Part shown: positions 1 to 13,087 of the stretch, piece by piece
Position numbering within the stretch: the stretch's first letter is position 1
How the letters are laid out: each line of letters opens with the position of its first letter
Assembly (NCBI RefSeq): GCF_009870125.1
Contig: NC_046683.1
Location: forward strand, 54,203,869-54,267,868
Reading direction: 5' to 3'
Length of the DNA: 64,000 bases
Origin: Drosophila pseudoobscura
Taxonomy: Eukaryota > Arthropoda > Insecta > Diptera > Drosophilidae
Notes under the pieces: model-generated
Told to the model about the DNA's origin: nothing
Seen by the model: only the letters and a program-made list of their open reading frames with translations
Database searches by the model: none
Program-made: the position numbers and the translations under genes

Positions 1-498
1 TTGTTGGTACACCCCTTTAAACCCCATTAATTAAACTTCTGGTCTTTTGTTCCAGCCCCCCCCCCCCCTCTCCTCTGCACTCCTCTTGGGCCGCTTCTTG
101 TTGTTTCTCTATCGTTTTTCTACTGTTTTTTTTTTCTTTTTGTCTTTGGGGCTTATTATTGTTGCTATTTATTATTGCGGCGGCCATAATGTTTGTTGTT
201 TTTGGCCCAAACGGGGGTCTCTCAAACAGTTGATGACCCCGTCGCCACGCCACGCCACACCATGCCACACACCATGCCACGCAATTTCTGCTGTGCCCCC
301 TCCTCGTGCGCGAGGCATATTTCACGCTTTTTCTACACTCTTTTTTTTCACCGACTTTTGTTATATTTGTTACTCATTTTTTTTTTTTGCTGATTTGTGC
401 GATAGTTTAAAAAAAAAAAACCAAAAACAGAACACAAAATGTCAACGCAGTCGTCGGCAGATAAAGAGCCAGAATTGAATAGAGAGAAGGAATTCCTT

Positions 499-501
<3 letters not shown>

Positions 502-535
<34 letters not shown>
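502..535. repeat. (CA)n microsatellite
   Basis: This is an uninterrupted CA dinucleotide run of about 17 units. Such runs are common in Drosophila non-coding DNA and are likely to vary in length between individuals. Confidence 0.95.
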
Positions 536-538
<3 letters not shown>

Positions 539-1518
539 TACATATGTATTTGTATTTGTATTTGGTATATGTTATTTTGTTGCCACTTTGCTTCGTGATT
601 ATTTAACGGCATGTGGCATGCTAAAACAAAGGCTTGTCTGCCATTCAGGCAGTTCCAGCAGTCATATGTATGTTCCTCGAGATATGATTAGCCAGCCCCC
701 TAGCCACCCCCTCCTGCCCACCTTCCCAAACAAATTATAAAATGAAACGTCGTTCGAATGGCATTCGTATGGCGCATATTTTGTAACCATTTTCTTGTGG
801 TCACGGGATTTTAGTTGAATGATATTTCATATCGCAAATGACCAGGCCGCTATCAGGGTAATGGCCCGCGAGCCACAAGACTCTGTAGACTTTCCAGAGA
901 ATATCATTATTAATAGCAGAGAATAGATCTATATAAGCAAATAGCAGATTAGATACTTAATAAATGACAAATTAATAGAAATATATCAGATTTGATGGTT
1001 TTTAGAGTTTTATTTACGAGATGGATTCCATCTTGGGGATATAGAAGAAGAATACTTCAAAATACTTCCATCGATTGTTTGTGCCACACCTAGGGATTAC
1101 AGATGCTACCAGAAACCGCATACAATATGTTGGATCCATCATCCCCCAGCATTTATCCGAAAATATCCCCAAAAAAAACAAATAGAGAAAGATGGACCCA
1201 AAGTGGTATATCTATAAAGCGCATACGATCGGATTTTTGGGACTACGACTATATATAGACGTTGTCATAATATGGCTCTATCTCTCTTTGGCTTCGAAGC
1301 CAACAAAAGCAATAACAAAGGCAACAGCCAACGGGCAACAGGCAACAGAAACAACAATTCAAATTCAACTTGTTTTTTCATTAGATCATTTATCGAGGCG
1401 AAATGTCAGTCAATGAGGGGGGGCACGCGGCCTCCACACGGCCCACCCCGCGGGCCCAACCTGCCGCTGCCGCTGCCGCTGCTTGTGTGTGCGATAATTA
1501 ACTGAAATAGACCCGTGA

Positions 1519-1520
<2 letters not shown>

Positions 1521-1549
<29 letters not shown>
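1521..1549. repeat. (GCCA)n tetranucleotide repeat
   Basis: About seven GCCA units follow one another without interruption. Confidence 0.9.
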
Positions 1550-4500
1550 ATACAAGAATTATACATAGATATATGTACACACTCGTGCGTTGGTACTCAA
1601 CAGTGCGTATCGCAATTGTAGTGTCGCTGCAAATCAATATCGCAGCTACATTCGTTGACATGTGACTGGCTTTTTGTTCCCCCGTTTAATCAGCTGATTT
1701 TTCAGTCTTCCCAACAGTACAATATTCCTCGAAGGAAGGGCATCCTACTAAAAATATAAAAAAAATATTTTATACTCACATACAAGAACCACTTTTGTGG
1801 TAGGATAACCCCTATCAGTAGTACGGCAGCCCCATTACAACCCACATATATCCCTAGCTTAGATTATTAAACCGTTAGTGTGGCCGTTCGTGCATTCTCC
1901 AGGAAAATACCGAAGATACGGCCACATGAAGAGTATGTAGATCGAAGCTCATTCATTCTAAAGGAGCATAAAGACGTACTCGAAAAGTAAACCATCCACG
2001 TTCGAGGTGTGCTCCTCCCCGAAGGCAGGTCCCAAAGGTCCATGGGTGGTAAATAATTTTAGGGGGGAGACCAGGCCCCCACCTTGCAGAGCCAGTTCTG
2101 ATTATTGGACAATAAATCTGTGATAATTGATCTAAATTTTGGATCCAGAAGAGTGTGTCCTTTTGCTCATTAGAAGAGTCGTTCAAAGACTATGCCCACC
2201 CGTTGGGAAGGCCCTGGCTGTGCCCTAACGCCTTGGCGCGCACTGTACGCTGCCATATACATATGTATGTACATACATTGAAGGTATATTTGTATATGGT
2301 TCTGTGACGTTTTAGTACTTGAGTTGCAAGTTCGCATTTCCATGGCGCGGCGTAAGTGCAAAAGTGCGCTAGTTGTAAAATTACCAAGAAGGAGAAGCAG
2401 AAGCAGAAGCAAAGGGAGGACGCAAAGAAGTACTCAGAGCCATAAAGAGGGTGGCCAAAAAGGAGGGATAAAAAGGAAAGGCAGGAAGGCAGGAAGCCAG
2501 GCCACGCGATGCAGAAGTTAAAACTTTTTTCGGGCCCCCATAAAGAAAGACAGATAGAGAGAGAGAAATGAATGGGTTGGAGAGACAGAGAGACAGAGAG
2601 AGAGAGAGGAGTTCTCATTCAGTTTTTCGTTTCACTACCGGCACCGCCACCCGTTCTCCTCTCTCTCCTCTCCTCTCCTGTGCTGCAGCCTCCTCCAGCC
2701 CCAGAGCCCAGGTGCTCTCAAGACCATTCACTGATTTTTTTGTTCTCCTTTTTCTTTAATAACTCACGACTTTGGCCATGGCTTTGACAAGCTGTTAATA
2801 GCCTTAAACGAGTGCCAAAGAGCCGGGGCCAAGAGGAAGGAGAGACCTAGAAATCACGGCGGCTAAAAAAGGAAGCAAAAAACTCTTGAAAATTGTTGGT
2901 CATTTAACAAAAAAGAAAAAAAGTAAAAAAGTAAAAAAGAGAGAAAAAAAAGACCATTCCTCTGCTTGAGACTCGAATGAGAATTGCTTTGAGAATTATT
3001 TGCCGGGCCCGTAATTGGTTCCAATTCGAAATTGAAACGCATTTCAAAGAGAATTCTCTTTGGTTTTCTTTCACCTCTCTCTCGCGCTCCCCCCCTCTCT
3101 CTCTCTCTCTCTCTGTCTGTGAAAACATTTTTGTATTTTTGTGTTTGTTGGTCTTCTAGGCCACATTTTATGGCAGGAGAGGGAGCAGGAGAAACAGTTT
3201 ATGGGATGCCCACTAATTGGCCATAAAATGTTATAAATTTCATGCGTCGGTTTGGGTTTTTCCCCATCGCTTACGTTGCCAATTAGTCACCTCAAAATGT
3301 GGCATGGGTCAATATTTGGTGGTGGCGGTGCCCTAGAAAATGTATTTTGTGGAATGTGCGGCCGTATTTATGGAAACTAGCTGATGAAAATTGCAATCGA
3401 AATTGACAGGGAAAACATTTAACCAATTTAAAGCGGAGCGCCTGCGGCCAGTGCTGCCCAACAGAAAGCTGTGCCGGAAATGCTACCCATGCTCGGAAGG
3501 CAGTGTTTAGCAGTACAGGGCATCCATGTAGTCGATCCCCTCGCGGGTTTGTACTCTTTTCTGATTACTGTTTTCTTGTCTCCACAAGTTTTGTCTGATA
3601 AGCTTTAAAGCTGATATAAAGTGCTGACCATGCTGATAGTTTAAAGCTACTTCGGCTGGCAATAAATCATAAATGATATTCACGTACTCGTCCAAAGGAA
3701 AACGTAATTATTTATAAATACAATGAAAATACAAATGAAATTGATATCAATTCAATCGAATATTGTGTGTGCGAATTTCAATTGTGGAAAATCGAATTAA
3801 AGACGAAAAACAATGGCGTTAAAGAGTTGAGAGAAGAACAAAAGATGGATTCCCAATGGGGTATGGTGGCACAAGCGAACTCCCTTTATGGGATGAATCT
3901 CTGTATGTATCTCCGCCATGATTCCAAGAAATCTCTTTGGGATACTTTTTTGACTGATATCCTACACTCTTTCGATCTATATTTGATGGGATTCTCGTAA
4001 TCAGAGGCAATATGGAAACCATTAAAGTATTTTTAAACGCACATGTATTATTAACAATTTGCTGAGCGACAATTGACAAGACCATAACCCCCCCCCCCGC
4101 CCCCTCCGCCACACAACGAAAACAAACTGCTGAAATATTTATGCCATTAAAAATGTAATTTCAATAAAAGCCGAAGAGGAAAATTCAATTAAAACGAAAT
4201 TTGTGTGCCGAAATACAAACACACAAAAATCTCGGACCAAAAAACGAGAATCATTAAGAGAGAGCCATCCGCAGCAGAAAATAATGTTAAATTTGGGACT
4301 GAGCGCTCGTTAACTTGTTCACCTATGTGCATACCCTGTAATTGTGGATTCTAAAGGGTATATGGGCAACAGCAAGCGGCTCCATTGTATCCCTAACCGA
4401 AACAGTGGGCAATAGTATTTATACTGATAATTATACCCAAAGAAAGCTCATAGGGTATGTCCTTAGTCGGTATATATTTCTATTTGTTTTTTTTTATGTT

Positions 4501-5573
4501 ACGCAGGAGTTTATTTACTTTGTTTGGCATTTTAATAAACCCGCTGGCCGCCGCTAAAAAAAAAAACACAAAACTCCGATAGCCACAGAATATTATATTA
4601 ATTACCGGTCAAGAGGTGGGCGAGGGGGCAGGAAAAGGTTACAGGTGTGCCATTAAAAACACTCAAGTGAGTTTTGGGGACAGGTGTTTATATTTTATTC
4701 CATTTTTCGCCCAAAAACTAACCCATTTAACTACCGTACCTTGACACACATACAATATCTGCACAAAAACTATCTGCGAGGGGAAAAGTGAAACTGAAAC
4801 AAAACTAAAACCATTTCCCTCACAGCAACGCGTGTCGGTATTCCCCATCCCCCCCCTCCCATCTACGGGGGCCAGCCACAGAGAGAAAAACACAAAAGTT
4901 TGGGGGGAATTTTACAAAATGGAAATCCATCTCTCCCTCTCTCTACCTGTCTCTGGGAATTCATTTCCCCCTTGCTTCTGTGTTGCAATATTTTCGCATT
5001 TCCTGTCGTACAAATATTTTCCATGTAACAGCTTTTCCACTTCCATTTTGCTGTGGCAACGGTGCAACAACTGTGCAACACAGTTGCCAAAGCTAACTTT
5101 TTGGCCGAAAATAAACAATAAACTAAACACGCGAAAGAACGAATTTTGCATGCTCTTCCCTGCTTTTGTACTAGATCTCTTTTCTCCACTTCAATCGCCA
5201 GGCCCCGATACATACCCTGTACAGGCATGCACAGAGGTACATACATATGTATGCATGTGCATGCTCTCGCAATTGCTTCGCTCCCTCTCGCTCTCTCAGC
5301 AACAAACACAAAAGTAAACCCTCGGGACTGGCACAAAGGTGGTCCACTCCCTCTCTCTCGGGTCTTATTATACGCTCAGCACTACTGAGAGCCCCCTTTG
5401 ACGGCATGTTTGCTGGGAGAGAGCGCCGTTGCACTGAGCAAAATGTGACCCGAAAAGAGAGCGCTCACACGCATTCCAAATTCTGGCTATCCCTTGGCAT
5501 TGGATTATTACTGAAGCCTGCCTCCAGCCTCTAGAGGGTCGACTTGGTTGGGTTTTCGATATTGTATTCGATT

Positions 5574-5579
5574 TTTATT
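5574..5579 (-). terminator. Poly(A) signal AATAAA of the F-box-like gene
   Basis: A canonical AATAAA lies 22 bp downstream of the stop codon on the minus strand. Its position supports 5601 as the 3' end of this coding region. Confidence 0.5.
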
Positions 5580-5600
5580 CTTGCAAATCTATTTTCATAA

Positions 5601-6403
5601 TCATGTGCAGTAAATCTGGATGTCAGTCAATGTAATCAAGTCCCACACTTCGGAATTCGGCAGTTTGTTCATCTGCAATAAAAATGGTTTCAATTTCGGC
5701 GAAATTCCACTCCAGAGCAAACACTCACCAATTCCTGCCTAAGTGCATCGGTTTTATCCTTCCTTAAATGGGAGCAGATTTCGAAAATATTTCGGAATTC
5801 GACAGATTCCACGTCCAGTTTTTCCAAATTAGTCAGTTGCCTTAAATGTTCCTCTGGAAAAAATGTAAAGCACTTGTCAAGCACTTATTCGCTTATGAAG
5901 AAGTAATTGTAATTCTTATCCTGGTCCGTAGTCATTCCCATTAAACACAAATTTGTGCAGTTTAGATTTATGTGCTGCAACAGATCCGATCCGCGATAAC
6001 GGTAACAATTCAAGACAAGATCGTGTAGCCCATTCATGCTTAAAACACGTTTGATCGCGTTGAAATTTCCATCTGTAACCTCGATAGAGGCAGATTCGAG
6101 GTTAATGCAGTACTTTTCTATGAGTTCTCCAATTCGATCCGTTACATGACTAGATTTGATTGAAATATCCACAACAGTGGGCCCGCACAGTGACAGAATA
6201 ACTCTAAACTCGTCGTACGTATAGCGGAGTACAAAAGTGTCGCCTACAAAATGGCAGCAATTCAGTCGCTTGTAATTCCCTCCAACGTGGTAAGCAAATG
6301 CGCGGCCAAGCTGCGGGTGGACTTGGGCCGCTTTCACTTGCTCTTTCTCATTCAGGTATCCGAACACTTTGTCAAGGGTCTCCAGTGGTAAATATGGAAG
6401 CAT
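5601..6403 (-). CDS. F-box-like / LRR-type small protein, three exons, one with a non-canonical donor
   Basis: The N-terminus (MLPYLPLETLDKVFGYLNEK, then QVKAAQVHPQLGRAFAYHV) fits a degenerate F-box, the domain that docks substrate adaptors on Skp1 in SCF ubiquitin ligases. Leucine-rich-repeat-like hydrophobic periodicity follows (DISIKSS, LESASIEVTD, LHDLVLNCYR). Read straight through, the frame hits TAA at 5885-5887, but it resumes immediately in the same frame with LRR-like sequence (LRQLTNLEKLDVESVEF). I propose exons 6403-5921, 5851-5729 and 5672-5601, giving 225 aa. The second intron (5728-5673) has a good GTGAGT donor and TTGCAG acceptor. The first (5920-5852, 69 bp, pyrimidine-rich 3' end) removes the stop, but its donor reads CAG|GATAAG rather than GT. 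An AATAAA lies on the minus strand at 5579-5574, just past the stop. I cannot name the orthologue. The alternatives are a pseudogene or a shorter protein ending at 5885. Confidence 0.6.
5852..5920 (-). other. Inferred 69-bp intron with a GA donor
   Basis: The segment has the length, AT content and terminal polypyrimidine-AG of a Drosophila intron, and its removal is in frame (phase 0). The expected GT donor is GA: CAG|GATAAG, where deleting the single A would give CAG|GTAAG. See findings for the competing explanations. Confidence 0.45.
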
Positions 6404-7575
6404 GTTGAAGCTTTTTAGCAGAGAGGCCGCAAAGACGCTGACTGTGCGTTTTCAGCGTCCCGTCCAGTGGAAATAGATGTCCGTAAAGTCTGCTGCCAAT
6501 TTCCTCAGCAGCAATCGTTTCTCGAATAGCGGAGATTCGGAGATAGGGTAGCAAAATTTAAATGTTGCTTGGTGTTCTCCTCTCTTTCAATCGCGGCGGT
6601 TACTCGACGGCAGTTCTCTTTCTATGGTTCTCTTAGAAACAGCAGCAAAAATGCTGAGCGGTGCTGCCAACTTTTTATAATAAATACAGAACTACCGCTG
6701 GTCTTCAAAAAAAGCCAGATCTGACGGGAAAAAAGCATAATCGGCAGCATTCATACTGAGACGACTCTCTCTCTCGCGCTCAGCAAATACGAACGCTCGT
6801 GTGAAGCACAAGGAATAAACAAACGGGACTCTACTGTATTGCTGCGCAGTTTCTGTGTTTGCAGTGATCCTCCCTTCTATTGGTTTTGGCTTTCCTATTG
6901 ACAACCAGCCACGTGATACCCTTTATTCTAGAGATCTTACATATTTCTGTATGTTCTTTTATTTCCAGGTAATATGCTGGCAATGCTGTTTTATTGATCA
7001 TACATCCCAAAAGGTATTTGTATTTATGCGTAAAATATGGGAAAAGCTAATTTGTACCCAAATGAAAGATATTTCTGTATTTCTCCTTCGAAGAGTATGC
7101 TCCGTAGAGAGTATCCCTGTTACTTGAATGTTGGATTACCGTTGGCTCAGACCCGTATTTGAAGGGGGAATCCGTTTGCTAGTAGAGTTTATTTCGAAAT
7201 TGTTATACCCCATTCCCCGTAGGGTAATTCCGGAGCTGCATTCTGGGGAGCAGAGGAAAAGAATCGAGCAGAGACAAAGGAAGATGAAGATGAGCAAGTG
7301 AGTGGTAGGGCAGCAGCCAACTACCGCTAAAACAAAAAGTAAACAATGGCAACAAAGTTGAAGCATGCCCCGGGCAAAAGAGCGAGATAGAGCGAGCGGA
7401 GGTGGTGGCGTGGAGGATGGAGGCTGAAGCAAAGTCACCAACAGACACCCGCTTCTGACGCGGGCATCGAAAACAGGCCAAGACAATAGCCACCGTACCC
7501 TTGCAGATCCAACGTCTCTCTGGCAGCACCGGAAAGGGTATCAAACGAGACAAATTTTGTGGCGAAAGAAAAGCG

Positions 7576-7605
7576 GAAGCAGAAGCAGAAGCAGAAGCAG
7601 AAGCA
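7576..7605. repeat. (GAAGCA)5 hexanucleotide repeat
   Basis: Five tandem GAAGCA units lie in non-coding DNA. Confidence 0.9.
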
Positions 7606-8220
7606 TAGCGACATGTTGCGTTTGAAATGACAGACAGACACGGACGGACTCAGCACGAGAGATTGACCTTAGCTCGAAGAAGCACGTGGTGTTGCAATTC
7701 TAGGGGGGGTCCCCTGTCTCCAGGCCCCTGCTGGCATGAAAGAATGATGAAGGATGCGGGTGCCTGAACTTGAATGAAGTTCTACACGTATTTACTTGCT
7801 AGTTTCCGAATTTCTGCAGGAGGAGTAAGCAGTAGTAGATCCTCCTTTGTGTGTGAATAAGATTGTAGATTATTTGGTTCTATATTTACAAGTGGATAAT
7901 AGAATACAGCAAAAGGTAGAAGCGGGTTGCCATAGCTAAAGCCATGATATAGGGGAGTGAACCTCTAAGAGTTCTTTCATTTATTGCAGTAATTCCATGT
8001 ATAATGATCATGCTTGATTAAAGACAGGCGATATTACTATTTGCGATAATAGTTATGAGTTAAAAAAAATTGAGGCACAAAACAATCATTAAGAGTGGGG
8101 AAAATAGACATGCATATGTATATGTTATCTTTTACGGAGAATTTCAAAACAGGTTAAACTTTTATTTGCCATTTTTTTAAATATAAAAATTCATTTAAAT
8201 GATAAAAATAAAAAAAATAA

Positions 8221-8349
8221 TTTATATTTTCAATTTTTATAATAAAATTTAGGTTATAACTTTTATTTTTAATTTTTATAATAAAAATTAGCATTATCCC
8301 ACCCTAAAAATCCCCAAAAATTTATTATAAAAATTGAAAATAAATTTTA
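8221..8349. repeat. AT-rich imperfect inverted repeat
   Basis: A roughly 30-bp arm at 8221-8250 (TTTATATTTTCAATTTTTAT and onward) is matched in reverse complement at about 8315-8349, with about 65 bp between the arms. The surrounding 300 bp is nearly pure A/T. It could extrude as a hairpin or be a decayed MITE or an attachment region; the sequence alone does not decide. Confidence 0.6.
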
Positions 8350-9819
8350 TGTCTTAATTTGTATATAAAAATGTTAATATACAATTTTTTTTTATTTGTA
8401 TCATTTCAATTAATTTTTATATTTGAACAAATTTTGTTTAAATAAATACAACAAATAAATTGTATTTGTTAATTTTTAAAGTATATTCTGATTATGGAAT
8501 ATTTCAATTGATTTTCCATTGATTGTTTGACAATCGTAATCAGGAAGTGAAATATGGGTTCTTAATTCAAAGATAATGGAAATCTTTCAACAGTCTTTCA
8601 CTTTTGATAACCTGTTGGGAATGTTGGGTAATAGATTAAAGACAAGAATCCAGACAAACTTGTGGAAAACTAAATGTGTGTGTAAATTATTGCAAGAATC
8701 AATCACAGACTTTCATTATTGAGAATATCTGTTCATAAAAGTTAAAGCTGGAAACTTTACTGGCACTCACGGGCAGTGACAATCTCATTCTCTTTAAATC
8801 GGTCGGTGACTAAGCCAAAGACCAGCTGTTTTCCGCCGCAAAAAAGAAAAAAAAAGCAGCAGCAGCAGAACCGGGCACAAGAGCACTTTCCTTCCACTTT
8901 GATTAGATTAGGGGGAACGCAGACCATTTGGAATTCAGGGCACTTAGACAGTGCCCGCCGAAAGTAGATGGCACCAAAGCGAAGGACCGAACCGACCATA
9001 AAGCTTAACCCACACTCGGGGGCGAGGGCGAGGGCCAGGGCCAGGGCCATTGTCGTCGTCATCCATTAACCTGGTCGAAATATTACACAATTTAGCCCAG
9101 ACTTTAGGGCCCGTCCCGCTTATCGCCAATCAAATAATTAGAAAAGGTAAAACAGCCAGAAACGCCTCCCCCCACGGCCACAAAAAATGCCAATACAAAT
9201 GATAGAAATTGCACGTTTTGTGTGTGAGATAGGAAGCGTTTTCAGGGGTGGGGTGTTGGGTGGGGGATGGGAAGGAAGAAGGAAAATAGCTACGAGTTTG
9301 TTTAACAAAGTGGTTTTCAACACCCCATAAAAAACATTCGCCAAAAAAGAAGCAAAACCAAGAAAAACACACACAGAAAGTGAACCCACCAAGAAACGGC
9401 CCAAGCAAAGCAAAAGGGCAACAGGAGAAGGCCAACAAAAGAGCAACAGCAAGAACAGGAAAACGCAGACATCAGGCAGTGCTGTGCCGTTGTTTCCCCA
9501 GCGCGATCACTGTGGAGGAGGACGACTGCGACTAAGGGACACCCACTAATCGGTAGAGGGAAGTATATAGAAATTTAGCTGGGAACAAGAGCTAAAGTAG
9601 GGGCTATGCAGTAGATGATAGCCCCCCCAATCATCAAAACTACTAGACTCCTAAATCCAAAGCATATCCCTCTACCTGTAGCCAATATACCCATTGCATA
9701 CAGAACACACCAGGGTATCAAAAGGCAAACAAATAACCGTACAGAGAGAGACATGGGGAGGGAGAGAGAGGGGGGCAGAGAGAAATGTAAACAATGCAAG
9801 CGAGACGCGATGCACAGCA

Positions 9820-9878
9820 GCAGAGCGGCAGAGCAGCAGAGCAGCAGAGCGGCAGAACAGCAGAGCGGCAGAGCAGCC
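9820..9878. repeat. 9-bp minisatellite (GCAGAGCRG)n
   Basis: About six and a half copies of a 9-bp unit alternate GCAGAGCAG and GCAGAGCGG. Because the unit is a multiple of three, it makes long meaningless open frames on both strands. Confidence 0.85.
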
Positions 9879-12120
9879 TCAAGAACAAGAAGAACAACAA
9901 GAACAAGAACAAGGGAAAACGGCACAAAACGGCACAAAACAAATGCCAGCTGAAGTGAAGTTCAAGTTGAATTTTTTGTGTTTCTGACGCGGAGACGTCT
10001 CCGCCAGGCGACTCACCTCACTCGTGTTCCCTCTTTGTTCCGCTATGCGAAATACATACTTCATCAACAACGTGCCAGACAAAGTGCTAACCAGTGCCAG
10101 TGGGCCTGGGAAGGGGTAGGGGGAGGGGGGAAATATGTAACTACGGTCTGTTTGTCCCCTAATGAGGGAAGAACCGACGCTGGACATCCCGAAGATGGGG
10201 AACAACAAAAGTCAGGAACCAAAAGGTTCCTAAAAATAAAGGGCCATTAGAGCCTTAGGGGCCAGGATTGTTATAGTCCATGGATACACTTTATGAATTC
10301 GATTTGAAGAATAATATATGTGTGTACAGTGCCGCTCATCTGAATAGGTTCAACAAAAGTCCAAGAAAGTCTGTGGTTTCCAGGACACGTTTTTAAAGAC
10401 TATTTATTAGGTTTTTCAAAACCATTACAACAAACAACTATTTATTTATTTAGAGTACATATGTATATGTATATAATGTATATAATGTATAAGTATACAG
10501 ACATTGCAGACATTTTATCGTATAAATGTAAATACTAGAGAAATTCCTAAATATCTACTCAACCTTTATGATCCGCAACTGATCGAAGCGAAAAAAAACG
10601 AGGACCAATGCATAAAGGGTACTCTGGTACTCTGTATAAACAATGATGAAACAAATGGCCCAAATGGGCGGCAAACAAAGCCATGTAAGGGCGGGCAAGT
10701 GAAATGGAGCAAATCTTTGAGCAAACTCTCCGGATTGGTGCGGGGGCGGGGGCAATTGATAAACCGGGCCAAGATAGAGAAGCGATAAAAGTGCCAAGGG
10801 AAACGTGGAAGGAAGAACCCACTAGCCCGACAGCCCCCCGGCAGCTCCACCCCTGTGCACGACATTGCCTTCGATGGCGCAACGTTTCGGAAACAATTTG
10901 ATGGCCATAAAAGTTGATGTGGCGGCGGCTGTCATAAAGGAGGCGACGGCGGCTCCAGCTCCTCCCGTAGAAGGGAGAGGGCAAAAGTTAGGTGAAAACT
11001 GCGGCAGCAGTCAAGATGCGGAAGCAGGATCCGGGAAGACCCCAGGAACCCCTGGGTTCCCCCAACATTGTCGGGGATTAGGCGGCGACGGGCGACGGGC
11101 GAAAGCAAACAAATAAACATCGAGCAGCTGTTTGTGGCGCCGCCAGAGAGAGAGAGAGAGGGAGAGCACAAGAGGGACCGCAAAAGAGAGCAAGCGAGTG
11201 CGAGAGAGCAGAGCACAGCAGTTTGGCGCTCTCTGCCGGTTGGCGGCCAATGCAGGGTACATTTATGCGAGGTGAGGCCTTCCGAGAGAGCTCAACCCAG
11301 AGGGTATGGCCAGTATTTAAAGCATCCACTGTTATTATTCGGCTTTCAGTTCGTTTTCTCTCTCTGTCTCTCTCTCTGTCTCTGTCTCTGGGTGCGCGCT
11401 CACCCACCGCCCACTTATCAAACGGCACTCAATCATTCATGGCCAGACTGCTCCTACTGCCCCCTGCCCCCTGCCCCCTTCGCACTGCCCCTGCCCATTC
11501 CCCGCCGCCTTGTCTGCTGCGCCTATTGGCAGAGAGACGCACGGGGGAGTGGAGTGCTTCGTGCCCTGCCACGAAGGGGAGAACGACGACGATGCGGCAT
11601 TTTGGGCACGCTTTGGCGCTTGGCCATATTTCAAACGGTTTCTCGGTCTCTCAGTCGCAATTCTGTGGCTGCAGCGGCAACACTAGCCACCAGCAGCAGT
11701 TCCACCCCGCACTCCGCGCTCCGCACGCGGATACTCGAATACGGGCTCCAGCAGTTTATTACGTATACGGTACGGTGCCGCATGCTGCCGCCGCTATCCG
11801 CCGTGTGCCGTTTGCCGCTTGCCTCTTGCCGCTTGCCGCTTGCCGCCCGTTAACCGTTGGCATTGCAAATGCGAAATTAAAATGTAAATGATAATGATTG
11901 CAATACCCGAAACAAGAACAAGAACAAGAACTGGTCGAAATCAATGTGTCGATAAGGCGGCAAAAAACAGTCTGATCGAAAAGTGTGTGGCCCTCAAAAG
12001 CATTGACAGAAAGTGTGCGACAAAGCAAACGGAAATTGTAATTTCGTTCCCTTTTACACCCCCCCAACCCCCCCTCACCCCACTCACTCTCTCTCCCTAT
12101 TTACCTCTTCACGTGATGTG

Positions 12121-12151
12121 TCGCATCGCATCGCATCGTATCGTATCGTAT
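12121..12151. repeat. Pentanucleotide repeat (TCGCA)3(TCGTA)3
   Basis: Two adjoining blocks of a pentamer differ at one position: the first block reads TCGCA, the second TCGTA. This is a small example of a variant spreading within an array. Confidence 0.85.
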
Positions 12152-13063
12152 GTCGGCGTAAGATAAGCAACGGTATAAAAAAAAGGCGATAGATAGATTG
12201 TATGCATGATTGCCAGTCGAGCCCGTATGACATTCGCTTCAGGGTTGTACCTGATGTACCGCAGTATCCCTAAGGAGATCATTATTCAATATTCAAAAGA
12301 TACCCAGATCAGTGCACTTTTCCGCTAGTTTTTCCACTTGAAAATTGAAAGTAATTGCATTTTCATTAAAAGTTGTACAGTTTACAGCTGTAAAAAGTGT
12401 TGCCTTCCCAGAATAATCAACGAAGTTTCGTGATTTCCTGGAAAAAGTGCGAGATGTAAGTAATTTGAAAGTTCTCGGGCTTTGTTCGGAAACCAAGGCA
12501 GGGGATTTCTTGGTAGACGAAAGTTAAAATTAAACTAGTTTCAAGTAAATCTACCAATTGACTGTTGAAAACAGCTGAAAAGAAACTTGTTTTCAAGTAA
12601 AAAGTGTCCACACGGTGTTTGGGTTTCAGTTTTGCAGCACTTGAACAAGAAATTCCTTCATTCAGCTGTTAGAATTCCCAGTAAATGTCATACGGGTTTT
12701 ATTTACTTTGAAGGGGAAATATTCCCCGATTTCGATGCCAGGCGATGCCATGCGATTCCGAGGAAGAGGCAGAGGCAGAGGCAGGGGCAGGGCCACACAC
12801 ACAAACAAATAAACAGACGAATCGAACAATAGACTCCATTCCATGCCATGCGATTCCATTCCATTCAATTCTGATCGCCCCGTTTTCCCTCTTTTTATTT
12901 TTATTTTTTTTGGTGTGCGTTTCCCTTTTGGGTTCGATTTCTGCAGAAAGTGCAATACAAATATTAGCACTGCAATAAAACAATAAAATAATCAACTTTG
13001 AGCGTATTAATTGCAATCTTGTGATAGAGATTATTTAAGCGGAACACGGGAGGGAGCACCAGA

Positions 13064-13087
13064 AACAACAACAACAACAACAACAAC
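13064..13087. repeat. (ACA)n trinucleotide repeat
   Basis: About eight ACA units lie in non-coding DNA. Confidence 0.9.

Larger units (their letters stand above)
1..5600. other. Gene-poor region with microsatellites
   Basis: I find no convincing protein gene here. The open frames are low-complexity translations of C/T-rich, GA-rich or poly-T DNA. Visible structure includes a run of 13 C (56-68), a (CA)n at about 502-535, a (GCCA)n at about 1521-1549, GA-rich and CT-rich tracts (2550-2610, 3070-3120) and a C run near 4088. One stretch on the minus strand (3507-3710) reads like a fragment of coding sequence and is listed under findings. The region could be intergenic or part of a long first intron of a gene further right. 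Confidence 0.6.

Noticed and set aside
6372..6554. 60-codon frame upstream of the F-box-like start that also begins MLPYL
   Set aside because: It is in a different frame and has no F-box pattern. The shared MLPYL is short, so I treat it as chance rather than a duplicated first exon.
11068..11891. 261- and 222-codon overlapping + frames
   Set aside because: They arise from GA/CT microsatellites and Cys/Pro/Leu-rich repeat DNA. Three frames are open at once and no family resemblance is seen.
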